Below are positions 1-5,095 of a stretch of DNA of 5,289 nucleotides, piece by piece. The DNA comes from Erysipelotrichaceae bacterium (GTDB lineage Bacteria; Bacillota_I; Bacilli_A; Erysipelotrichales; Erysipelotrichaceae): positions 1 to 5,289 of the forward strand of contig CAAEDX010000041.1 in assembly GCA_900754715.1 (NCBI GenBank), written 5' to 3'. The notes beneath the pieces are model-generated. The model was given only the letters and a program-made list of their open reading frames with translations, was not told the origin of the DNA and made no database searches. Within the stretch, counting starts at the first letter, position 1. Every line of letters starts with the position of its first letter. A program made the translations under genes and the position numbers.

Positions 1-1
1 G

Positions 2-17
2 TGTGATTATAATCACA
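2..17. promoter_or_regulatory. Perfect 16-bp palindrome overlapping a consensus -10 box
   Basis: The sequence TGTGATTATAATCACA is its own reverse complement over all 16 bases. It contains TATAAT at 8-13, placed about 40 bases before the ATPase start at 51, so it can serve as the -10 element of that gene; the matching -35 would lie outside the window. The form TGTGA-N6-TCACA is the classical half-site layout of the Crp/Fnr superfamily, and the inner GATTATAATC also resembles other Bacillota operators. A regulator bound here would block the promoter. That it is an operator is inference; the symmetry is seen directly. Confidence 0.5.
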
Positions 18-36
18 GAATTCATCATAAAAGTGT

Positions 37-42
37 GAGGAG
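37..42 (+). promoter_or_regulatory. Shine-Dalgarno site of the ATPase gene
   Basis: GAGGAG lies eight bases upstream of the ATG at 51 and fixes that start codon. Confidence 0.7.
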
Positions 43-50
43 AGATAGAT

Positions 51-1403
51 ATGGAACGACTGATCTTGAAGAAACTGCTGAACTGGAAAAACTCCCCCTA
101 TCGCAAGCCGCTGATTTTGAAAGGAGTCCGGCAGGTCGGGAAGACCTGGGTCCTGAAAGAGTTTGGCAAACGCTATTATGAAAATACCGCTTATTTTAAC
201 TTTGATGAAAATGAGGAATACAAGCAGTTCTTTGAAACAACAAAGGATGTGGAGCGGATCTTACAGAATCTGATGCTGGCAAGCGGCCAGAAGATCCTGC
301 CAGAAAAGACGCTCATCATTTTTGACGAAGTACAGGATTGTCCCAAAGTCATCAACGCCATGAAATATTTCTGCGAGAACGCGCCGCAGTATCACATTGC
401 CTGTGCCGGTTCGCTCTTGGGCATAGCCCTGGCAAAGCCTTCGTCTTTCCCAGTGGGAAAAGTCAACTTCATGCAGATCGATCCCATGACCTTTACGGAA
501 TTCCTTTTGGCCAACAAAGACGAAAACCTGGTCAATTATCTGGAAATGGTCGACACGATCGAGCCTATCCCTGATGCCTTCTTTAATCCGCTGTATGAAA
601 AGCTCAAGATGTACTATGTAACCGGCGGCATGCCGGAACCTGTCAAGATGTGGACAGAGGCACGGGATGTAGACGCCATGCAGGAAGCCCTATCCGGGAT
701 CATCAATGCCTATGAACGGGATTTTGCCAAGCATCCCAACATCAATGAATTTCCTAAGATTTCAATGATCTGGAAATCTATCCCGTCTCAACTGGCAAGA
801 GAAAACAAAAAATTTATCTATAAAGTGGTCAAAGAAGGTGCACGCGCCCGTGAATATGAGGACGCTTTGCAATGGCTGGTGGATGCCCGGCTGGTTCATA
901 AGGTCTATCGAAGCACAGCTCCCTCACTTCCGATAGCCGCTTACGATGATCTTTCTGCATTTAAGATCTATCTGGTCGATGTAGGGCTGCTCCGCCGGCT
1001 GGCGCAGCTGGCACCGACTGCCTTTGGAGAAGGCAACCGCCTGTTTACGGAATTTAAAGGGGCACTCACAGAAAACTATGTGCTTCAAACTTTTATCACA
1101 CAATTTGAAGTGACTCCCCGATACTGGACAAAGACAAATCCTCCTTATGAAGTAGATTTTCTGATCCAGCGTGAAAACGATATTTTCCCTGTGGAAGTCA
1201 AATCCGAATCCAATATTGCCAGCAAGAGCCTCAAAAAATTCAAAGAACTGTTTCCGGACCAGGTCAAGCTGCGGATCCGCTTCTCCCTGGATAATCTGAA
1301 ACTGGATGATGACATGCTGAACATTCCGCTGTTCATGGCTGATCAGACAGATCGATTGATCGGGCTGACCCTGCAGCAGAAAAACAGCGGAAGCACAAAC
1401 TGA
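51..1403 (+). CDS. ATP-binding protein, AAA_14 plus DUF4143 domains
   Basis: A complete 450-residue protein of the widespread bacterial and archaeal family that joins an N-terminal AAA_14 ATPase domain to a C-terminal DUF4143 domain. The Walker A loop is GVRQVGKT (residues 25-32), Walker B is LIIFDE (88-93), and a sensor-like AGS follows at 119-121. DUF4143 occupies roughly residues 200-385 and ends in a PD-(D/E)xK nuclease-like signature: E341 in ALTENYV, then EVDF (367-370), then VEVK (381-384). Length is normal for the family (about 380-480). The ATG at 51 follows GAGGAG, and the N-terminus MERLILKKLLNWK is typical. The gene stands alone, convergent with the lipoprotein unit. No biological role is established for these proteins; they are often present in many copies per genome and may be mobile or defence-related. 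Whether the nuclease-like site is active cannot be told from sequence. Confidence 0.93.
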   Translation: MERLILKKLLNWKNSPYRKPLILKGVRQVGKTWVLKEFGKRYYENTAYFNFDENEEYKQFFETTKDVERILQNLMLASGQKILPEKTLIIFDEVQDCPKVINAMKYFCENAPQYHIACAGSLLGIALAKPSSFPVGKVNFMQIDPMTFTEFLLANKDENLVNYLEMVDTIEPIPDAFFNPLYEKLKMYYVTGGMPEPVKMWTEARDVDAMQEALSGIINAYERDFAKHPNINEFPKISMIWKSIPSQLARENKKFIYKVVKEGARAREYEDALQWLVDARLVHKVYRSTAPSLPIAAYDDLSAFKIYLVDVGLLRRLAQLAPTAFGEGNRLFTEFKGALTENYVLQTFITQFEVTPRYWTKTNPPYEVDFLIQRENDIFPVEVKSESNIASKSLKKFKELFPDQVKLRIRFSLDNLKLDDDMLNIPLFMADQTDRLIGLTLQQKNSGSTN

Positions 1404-1434
1404 AGCGGCCAAAACCATCATATCACTACACAGA

Positions 1435-1478
1435 GAAAACGCCAGAAAGCTGATATACAAAGGCTTTCTGGCGTTTTC
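1435..1478. terminator. Bidirectional rho-independent terminator
   Basis: Two 16-base arms, GAAAACGCCAGAAAGC (1435-1450) and GCTTTCTGGCGTTTTC (1463-1478), pair perfectly around a 12-base loop. The AAAA and TTTT ends supply a short T-tract in either direction. It sits 32 bases after the ATPase stop and 29 bases from the lipoprotein stop, so it can end transcription of both convergent genes. Confidence 0.9.
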
Positions 1479-1506
1479 ATCCAAAACTTGAGACAGCATG
1501 GCTCAT

Positions 1507-1959
1507 TCATTGCTTTGGTGCATTGATGATCATCTCAATGGCTTTGTTCACAAAGCTGATCTTCAGCTGACAAAATGTATCTCCTTCATCCGCGATCGAT
1601 ACGACCGCAATCGCCAGCTGATCATCTTCTGAAGGTTTGGGATCGCCCATCAAGGTCGTCCATTCCACACTGACATCTGATTCGCTGATCTTCTGATCAT
1701 GCTCCACTTCATATTGCAAGGGCGCAAAGAACGCAGAATTGGATGTGGCACGGACCAGGATACCATTGTCCTCTCCCTGGTATACTTCTACTGTATATTC
1801 CACGATATCTGCCTCATCTTCCACAAAAGCCTCATTGGGAGAGATGGTCTCTTCAGCGCGCAATTCCATATCCGATGGCTGCGCGTCTGCTTCTGGAGAA
1901 CAGCCAAATAAGGCAAATGCCAGCAGCAAGGCCATAAAGATATATCGCATCCTTTGCAT
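1507..1959 (-). CDS. Predicted lipoprotein of unknown function
   Basis: Encodes 150 residues. The N-terminus has the positive charges R3 and R5, a hydrophobic stretch (residues 6-18) and a lipobox LFGC with the lipidated cysteine at position 20, so it should be a signal-peptidase-II lipoprotein anchored on the outer face of the membrane. After the cysteine comes an acidic, probably flexible stretch (about 21-55), then alternating beta-strand-like segments to the end. I recognise no domain. The ATG at 1957-1959 was chosen because AGGTG lies seven bases upstream; a TTG start at 1986 is possible but would put charged residues ahead of the signal and overlap the previous gene. It lies 23 bases downstream of the small membrane protein gene and is probably co-transcribed with it. 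Being real and secreted is fairly sure; function is unknown. Confidence 0.8.
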   Translation of the reverse strand: MQRMRYIFMALLLAFALFGCSPEADAQPSDMELRAEETISPNEAFVEDEADIVEYTVEVYQGEDNGILVRATSNSAFFAPLQYEVEHDQKISESDVSVEWTTLMGDPKPSEDDQLAIAVVSIADEGDTFCQLKISFVNKAIEMIINAPKQ

Positions 1960-1982
1960 GATAAAACACCTCGTTTTTTTTC

Positions 1983-2210
1983 TCAAGCAGCATGTCCGCT
2001 GTGTCTGCTTTTTGCCCAGCTACTGATCGTCATGATCGTGATCGCCACGCCGATCAGCAAATATCCCGCAAGGATGCAATGGACGCCCCACAGCGGCAAG
2101 CCATTATAGGCAAAATCAGGATTGCTCAGCACGAACATCGTCCCCTTGATCCCCGTATACCACATGAACAAGGTAAACACCAATAAAATGACTGTTTTCT
2201 TATTCATCAT
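1983..2210 (-). CDS. Small two-helix membrane protein of unknown function
   Basis: A 75-residue protein with two strongly hydrophobic segments, about residues 6-28 and 40-63, joined by a short loop (SNPDFAYNGLPL). It begins MMNKK and ends in a basic, histidine-containing tail (WAKSRHSGHAA). By the positive-inside rule both ends should face the cytoplasm. AAAAGGAGAATTT directly before the first ATG is a strong ribosome binding site; the second ATG, at 2205-2207, is equally usable and would remove one residue. The gene is first of a two-gene leftward unit with the lipoprotein, so the products may work together at the membrane. No family recognised. The hydrophobic pattern, good ribosome site and promoter upstream support a real gene. 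Confidence 0.75.
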   Translation of the reverse strand: MMNKKTVILLVFTLFMWYTGIKGTMFVLSNPDFAYNGLPLWGVHCILAGYLLIGVAITIMTISSWAKSRHSGHAA

Positions 2211-2255
2211 AAATTCTCCTTTTCCAGATCCAAGCGCTTCGATCGCTCATCTCCT

Positions 2256-2284
2256 ATGATAAAGGATTCCTAGCGTTTTTTCCA
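2256..2284 (-). promoter_or_regulatory. Putative sigma-70/SigA promoter of the membrane protein-lipoprotein unit
   Basis: Read on the minus strand, TGGAAA (2279-2284, four of six matches to TTGACA) is followed by exactly 17 bases and then TATCAT (2256-2261, five of six matches to TATAAT). Transcription would start near 2249 and leave a leader of about 40 bases before the ATG at 2210. Confidence 0.5.
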
Positions 2285-2343
2285 TCTTTTTATATCGGAA
2301 GGCACGACCTTTCTGCTAAGATGCAATGATCACATGTTCTGGC

Positions 2344-2367
2344 CCGATCAACCGATGAGCCGATCAG
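2344..2367. repeat. Three imperfect 8-bp tandem repeats
   Basis: CCGATCAA, CCGATGAG and CCGATCAG follow one another without spacers. They lie in the gap between the membrane-protein promoter and the operon terminator. No function can be assigned; the array could be a small binding-site cluster or chance. Confidence 0.45.
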
Positions 2368-2384
2368 GCGTTCTGCTCCTCATG

Positions 2385-2410
2385 CAAAAACGCCTCCCTT
2401 GACAGGAGGC
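2385..2410 (-). terminator. Rho-independent terminator of the redox operon
   Basis: On the minus strand GCCTCC pairs with GGAGGC around a seven-base loop (stem arms 2405-2410 and 2392-2397) and is followed by GTTTTTG. It lies 18 bases past the stop codon of the last operon gene. Confidence 0.8.
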
Positions 2411-2412
2411 AC

Positions 2413-2432
2413 ATGATCAAAGACTTGATCAT
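2413..2432 (-). other. Perfect hairpin spanning the stop codon of the ABM-like gene
   Basis: ATGATCAA (2413-2420) and TTGATCAT (2425-2432) form an eight-base-pair stem with a four-base loop. The TGA stop (2429-2431) lies inside one arm. It is only two bases from the terminator hairpin, so the transcript would end in two stacked hairpins. The AU-rich stem may help stabilise the 3' end, but this is inference. Confidence 0.55.
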
Positions 2433-2755
2433 TTTCTGAGAAAACGCTCATCGGCGTGATCGGCATCATCTGAACGGTATCGTTCAGCCCGCATATGAAG
2501 ATCGTATTTCTCCCGAAGCGCGGCCACGCTCTCCATCATCGCTGACGCGTGATGCGCGTCGAGAGATGCCTGATCTTTCCAGCTGTCGATGAGCAAGACC
2601 GTTTCCGGATCATTCATCGAAAAGAAGTAATCATATCTTTCATTTCCTTCTTCGGCGCGGATCTGATCGGCCGTCCCGCTACGTTCCATCTCTTCCGCGA
2701 AACGGCGGGCACTGCCGTCTTTGCCGGTATAGTAAAGATTCATCGTAATGCTCAT
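2429..2755 (-). CDS. Antibiotic biosynthesis monooxygenase (ABM) fold protein, quinol-monooxygenase-like
   Basis: Encodes 108 residues, the usual size of the single-domain ABM (dimeric alpha-beta barrel) family that includes E. coli YgiN. The family pattern is visible: a starting strand (SITMNLYYT), a middle strand with a central aromatic (RYDYFFSM), the strand-turn DPETVLLIDSWKDQASLDAHHAS (about residues 52-74) with the typical W and HH, and a helix SVAALREKYD. The C-terminal tail is very polar (SDDADHADERFLRK). The ATG at 2753-2755 was preferred because the gene then starts 19 bases after the aldo/keto reductase stop with AAGG upstream; a longer reading would overlap that gene and lacks family similarity. 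It is the last gene of the four-gene operon. YgiN works with a flavin quinone reductase, so a partner role with the flavoprotein gene is possible. ABM-fold members also include heme-degrading and non-enzymatic proteins, so the substrate is open. Confidence 0.8.
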   Translation of the reverse strand: MSITMNLYYTGKDGSARRFAEEMERSGTADQIRAEEGNERYDYFFSMNDPETVLLIDSWKDQASLDAHHASAMMESVAALREKYDLHMRAERYRSDDADHADERFLRK

Positions 2756-2774
2756 GATGCTCGCCTTGCTTTCC

Positions 2775-3779
2775 TTATTTCTTTTCATCCAGCAGCATGA
2801 CGCCCTCAGCTGGATTATGGTCGATCGCGCCGACGATCTTGTGCGGCACATACGGCTCTTCCAGATAAGCGATGTCCTCCTCGCTCAGTCTGACATCAAG
2901 CGCTGCCGCGGCATCATCAAAATGTGAAACCTTGGTGGCTCCGATGATCGGAGCTGTCACGCCCTTGGCCCATTCCCATGCCAGCGCGATCTGCTGCATC
3001 TTGATCCCATGTTTTTCGGACAGTGCATGCACTCTGCGGACGATCTCCATATCCTGCGCCTGGGTGCTGTCATACTTGCCCATCGCCACCCGGTCAGTCT
3101 TGCTGCGAATCGTATCCGCATTCCATTGCGGACGGGTCAGATGACCGGCAGCCAGCGGGCTGTAAGGCATGAGAGATACATTCATCTGCCGGCAGATCGG
3201 GATCAATTCCCGCTCATCCTCACGATAGAGAAGATTGTAATGATTCTCCATGGCCGAAAACGGTGTCCAGCCATGATCTCTGGCCGCAAGCTGCATGTTA
3301 TAGAACTGATAGCCATACATGGCAGATGCCCCGATCGCGCGGACCTTTCCGGATACGACCAGATCATTCAGCGCCTCCATCGTCTCCTCGATCGGCGTAT
3401 CATAATCAAACCGATGGATGATATACAGATCCAGATAGTCTGTGCCCAGCCGTTCCAAGGTTCCCTCGATCTCCCGGTGTATCGCCGCGGCAGAAAGACG
3501 TCCGGGATTGAAATAGACCTTGGATGCGATGACGACCTTGTCTCTGGGCACATTTTTCTTCAGCGCCCGTCCCAGGTATTCTTCGCTCGTTCCCTGTGAA
3601 TAGCCATTGGCCGTGTCAAAGAAGTTGATTCCCAGATCCAGGGCATGTGTGACGATCTTCTCTGTCTCTGTCTCATCTAATGTCCACTCGTGCATCGTTC
3701 CTGCTTTGCCAAAGCTCATGCACCCTACGCAGAGCTTAGATACTTTAATGTCTGTATTTCCTAATTTCGCGTACTCCAT
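2775..3779 (-). CDS. Aldo/keto reductase
   Basis: A 334-residue NADPH-dependent aldo/keto reductase, full length for the (beta/alpha)8-barrel family. The catalytic tetrad is intact: D55 and Y60 in FFDTANGYSQG, K87 in VVIASK, and H122 in DLYIIH. Cofactor-binding elements are visible at SPLAAGHL (207-214) and IIGATKVSH (278-286). The sequence start MEYAKLGNTDIKVSKLCVGCMSFG and the lack of long loop insertions suit the AKR classes that reduce small aldehydes and ketones. The ATG at 3777-3779 was chosen on family grounds; a GTG six bases upstream has better spacing from the AAGGAGGT ribosome site and cannot be excluded. It lies 23 bases after the TetR gene and 19 before the ABM-like gene, so it is an operon member. 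Cytoplasmic; natural substrate unknown. Confidence 0.95.
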   Translation of the reverse strand: MEYAKLGNTDIKVSKLCVGCMSFGKAGTMHEWTLDETETEKIVTHALDLGINFFDTANGYSQGTSEEYLGRALKKNVPRDKVVIASKVYFNPGRLSAAAIHREIEGTLERLGTDYLDLYIIHRFDYDTPIEETMEALNDLVVSGKVRAIGASAMYGYQFYNMQLAARDHGWTPFSAMENHYNLLYREDERELIPICRQMNVSLMPYSPLAAGHLTRPQWNADTIRSKTDRVAMGKYDSTQAQDMEIVRRVHALSEKHGIKMQQIALAWEWAKGVTAPIIGATKVSHFDDAAAALDVRLSEEDIAYLEEPYVPHKIVGAIDHNPAEGVMLLDEKK

Positions 3780-3802
3780 GTTCACCGATACCTCCTTCAC
3801 GA

Positions 3803-4426
3803 TCATTCCGGCAATAACTGCCGGATGCAATGATAAGCCAGTTCATACACCGTCATCCCCGCGGAAGGGATGCCGACCTGGCGCATGACAGAAAGCTGTT
3901 TTGGCGTAGGATGCGCATAGGCATAGATCCCATAAAGAAATGGAAAAAATGCATAGCGGAAATCTTGTTTTTCCTGCTCATCTACAGCCGGCCGATAAGC
4001 CTTCAGGCAATCGTCGATGGCGCCCATGGCCTGATAGAAGATCCGCTTGAATTCTGCCAGCCGTTCTTCGCGGCTGTTTTCTTCGATCTCATACAGATTC
4101 ATGGTCTGGATCTTCAACATGATCTCCTGCCCATCCAGCGTATGGGCCAGGGCCTTTGCGAATGCATCCCGGCTCCATGGCCCGCGCTGAAGACTGACTT
4201 GTTTCAGCTTTCCGATCCATCGTCCATATTCCCTGCTTAGCAATGCCAGGAAGATCTCCTCTTTTGTCTCAAAATAATTGTAGATGGAAGGTCTGGAAAT
4301 GCTTGTCTTCTGACTGATGGCTTTGATCGTTACTTCCCGGAATCCCTTTGTCTGATACAAAGCCGCACAGGCGTCAATAATCTCGTTTTTCCGCTGGATG
4401 ATCAGCTCCGTTGATTCTTTTATCAT
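3803..4426 (-). CDS. TetR/AcrR-family transcriptional regulator
   Basis: A 207-residue one-component repressor of typical length. The N-terminal helix-turn-helix domain is clear: EIIDACAALYQTKGFREVTIKAISQKTSISRPSIYNYFETKEEIFLALL (about residues 15-63, cut here only by the usual family boundaries), with the recognition helix near SRPSIYNYF (44-52). The remainder is helical and forms the ligand and dimer domain; it contains an aromatic-rich segment (FRYAFFPFLYGIYAY), a plausible hydrophobic pocket. AAGGAG lies eight bases before the ATG at 4424-4426 and overlaps the TAA stop of the upstream gene, which suggests translational coupling. As second gene of the operon it most likely represses its own transcript together with the enzymes, released by a small hydrophobic or electrophilic ligand; this is inference from position. 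Confidence 0.93.
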   Translation of the reverse strand: MIKESTELIIQRKNEIIDACAALYQTKGFREVTIKAISQKTSISRPSIYNYFETKEEIFLALLSREYGRWIGKLKQVSLQRGPWSRDAFAKALAHTLDGQEIMLKIQTMNLYEIEENSREERLAEFKRIFYQAMGAIDDCLKAYRPAVDEQEKQDFRYAFFPFLYGIYAYAHPTPKQLSVMRQVGIPSAGMTVYELAYHCIRQLLPE

Positions 4427-4438
4427 ATCATCATCTCC

Positions 4439-4966
4439 TTACACGCCATATCCGGCCTGGTATGCTTCCTGCATCGCCCTGGTGTTCTCCACTTCGCCTT
4501 TCTGCCAGACGCGCTCGCCCCAGATGCATCCTTTGATCTCATTGCCAAGACCACTGAAGATCCTGGTCAGTTCTGTCTCCACGAGCTTCAGCCCGTCCCT
4601 GCCATCGTGGCCGGTGATGATCAAGTAGACCTCGTGTCCGCCCAGATCTTGCCACCGGGGCAGAAAGCGGTCGATCACCGTTTTCAGCTTTCCATTCATG
4701 GCATAGAAATAAGTCGGCGTGGCGATGACGATGACATCGGCGCGCTGCATCTTATCCAGGATCTCTTCCATGTCATCGCGGATGACACAATGCCCGCTGT
4801 CAAAGCAGGCATAACAGGCCCGACAAAACGCAGTGTCCCGCTCATAGAGCGAGATCAGCTCAACGTGGTGGCCTGCTGCCTGCGCTCCTTTCATGAACTG
4901 ATGACAGAGCACATCCGAATTGCCGTTTTTTCTCGGACTTGCCGATAAGATCAAGATATCTTTCAT
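4439..4966 (-). CDS. Flavodoxin-fold NAD(P)H-dependent oxidoreductase, iron-sulfur-flavoprotein-like
   Basis: A 175-residue cytoplasmic flavoprotein of the NADPH-dependent FMN reductase superfamily. The FMN phosphate loop is SASPRKNGNS (residues 8-17) and the second flavin-contact segment is TPTYFYAMNGKLKTVIDRF (83-101), both characteristic. Between them are four cysteines, C48-x2-C51-x2-C54-x5-C60, the spacing of the compact 4Fe-4S motif known from the archaeal iron-sulfur flavoprotein Isf; many bacterial relatives keep only part of it. A cluster is therefore possible but not shown. The ATG at 4964-4966 has AGAGGA about six bases upstream; an ATG two codons earlier sits too close to that site. 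It is the first gene of the operon, 12 bases ahead of the TetR gene. Likely two-electron reduction of quinones, nitro compounds or similar acceptors, or electron transfer; substrate unknown. Confidence 0.92.
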   Translation of the reverse strand: MKDILILSASPRKNGNSDVLCHQFMKGAQAAGHHVELISLYERDTAFCRACYACFDSGHCVIRDDMEEILDKMQRADVIVIATPTYFYAMNGKLKTVIDRFLPRWQDLGGHEVYLIITGHDGRDGLKLVETELTRIFSGLGNEIKGCIWGERVWQKGEVENTRAMQEAYQAGYGV

Positions 4967-5009
4967 CCTCATTCCTCTGCTGACATCATCTGTCTTCTTT
5001 AAAGGCTTA

Positions 5010-5023
5010 ACCAACAGTTTGGT
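5010..5023. repeat. Short inverted repeat ACCAA-CAGT-TTGGT
   Basis: Five-base arms around a four-base centre, in the divergent intergenic region 44 bases upstream of the flavoprotein start. It is a possible half of the control region or of an insertion-sequence end, but short enough to be chance. Confidence 0.3.
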
Positions 5024-5032
5024 GACTTTTTG

Positions 5033-5057
5033 ATTGTGACATAAATAATGTCACAAT
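5033..5057. promoter_or_regulatory. Perfect inverted repeat, candidate operator between divergent genes
   Basis: ATTGTGACAT (5033-5042) and ATGTCACAAT (5048-5057) are exact reverse complements separated by AAATA. The element lies between the leftward redox operon (start 4966) and the rightward gene at 5096, so a dimeric regulator bound here could control either or both. The TetR protein of the operon is the obvious candidate, but the repeat could also belong to the putative insertion element. A weak rightward promoter reading overlaps it: TTGTGA (5034-5039), 17 bases, TATGAG (5057-5062). I could not find a convincing leftward promoter in this gap. Confidence 0.55.
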
Positions 5058-5081
5058 ATGAGCTACACTGTAATTGAATAC

Positions 5082-5089
5082 AGGAGGTG
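5082..5089 (+). promoter_or_regulatory. Strong Shine-Dalgarno site of the right-edge gene
   Basis: AGGAGGTG is a near-perfect match to the 16S rRNA tail, six bases before the ATG at 5096. It settles the start of the partial gene. Confidence 0.8.
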
Positions 5090-5095
5090 CCCTTT

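Noticed and set aside
2..17. Calling the palindrome a CRP site
   Set aside because: The TGTGA-N6-TCACA layout matches, but cAMP-CRP control is not typical of Bacillota and no regulator is in view, so it is left as an unassigned palindrome.
924..1499. Open frame of 191 codons on the minus strand opposite the ATPase gene
   Set aside because: It lies antisense to a well-supported gene, runs through the terminator hairpin, and its translation shows no family features.
1960..1986. TTG start nine codons upstream for the lipoprotein
   Set aside because: It would overlap the membrane-protein stop and bury the AGGTG ribosome site inside the gene; the internal ATG gives a standard lipoprotein signal.
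2756..2851. N-terminal extension of the ABM-like protein into the aldo/keto reductase gene
   Set aside because: The extension overlaps the upstream coding region in another frame and has a low-complexity basic and cysteine-rich composition. The start at 2755 matches family length.
3009..3599. Open frame of 196 codons on the plus strand opposite the aldo/keto reductase
   Set aside because: The opposite strand encodes an intact catalytic tetrad enzyme; this frame has no ribosome site or recognisable domain and is a codon-bias shadow.
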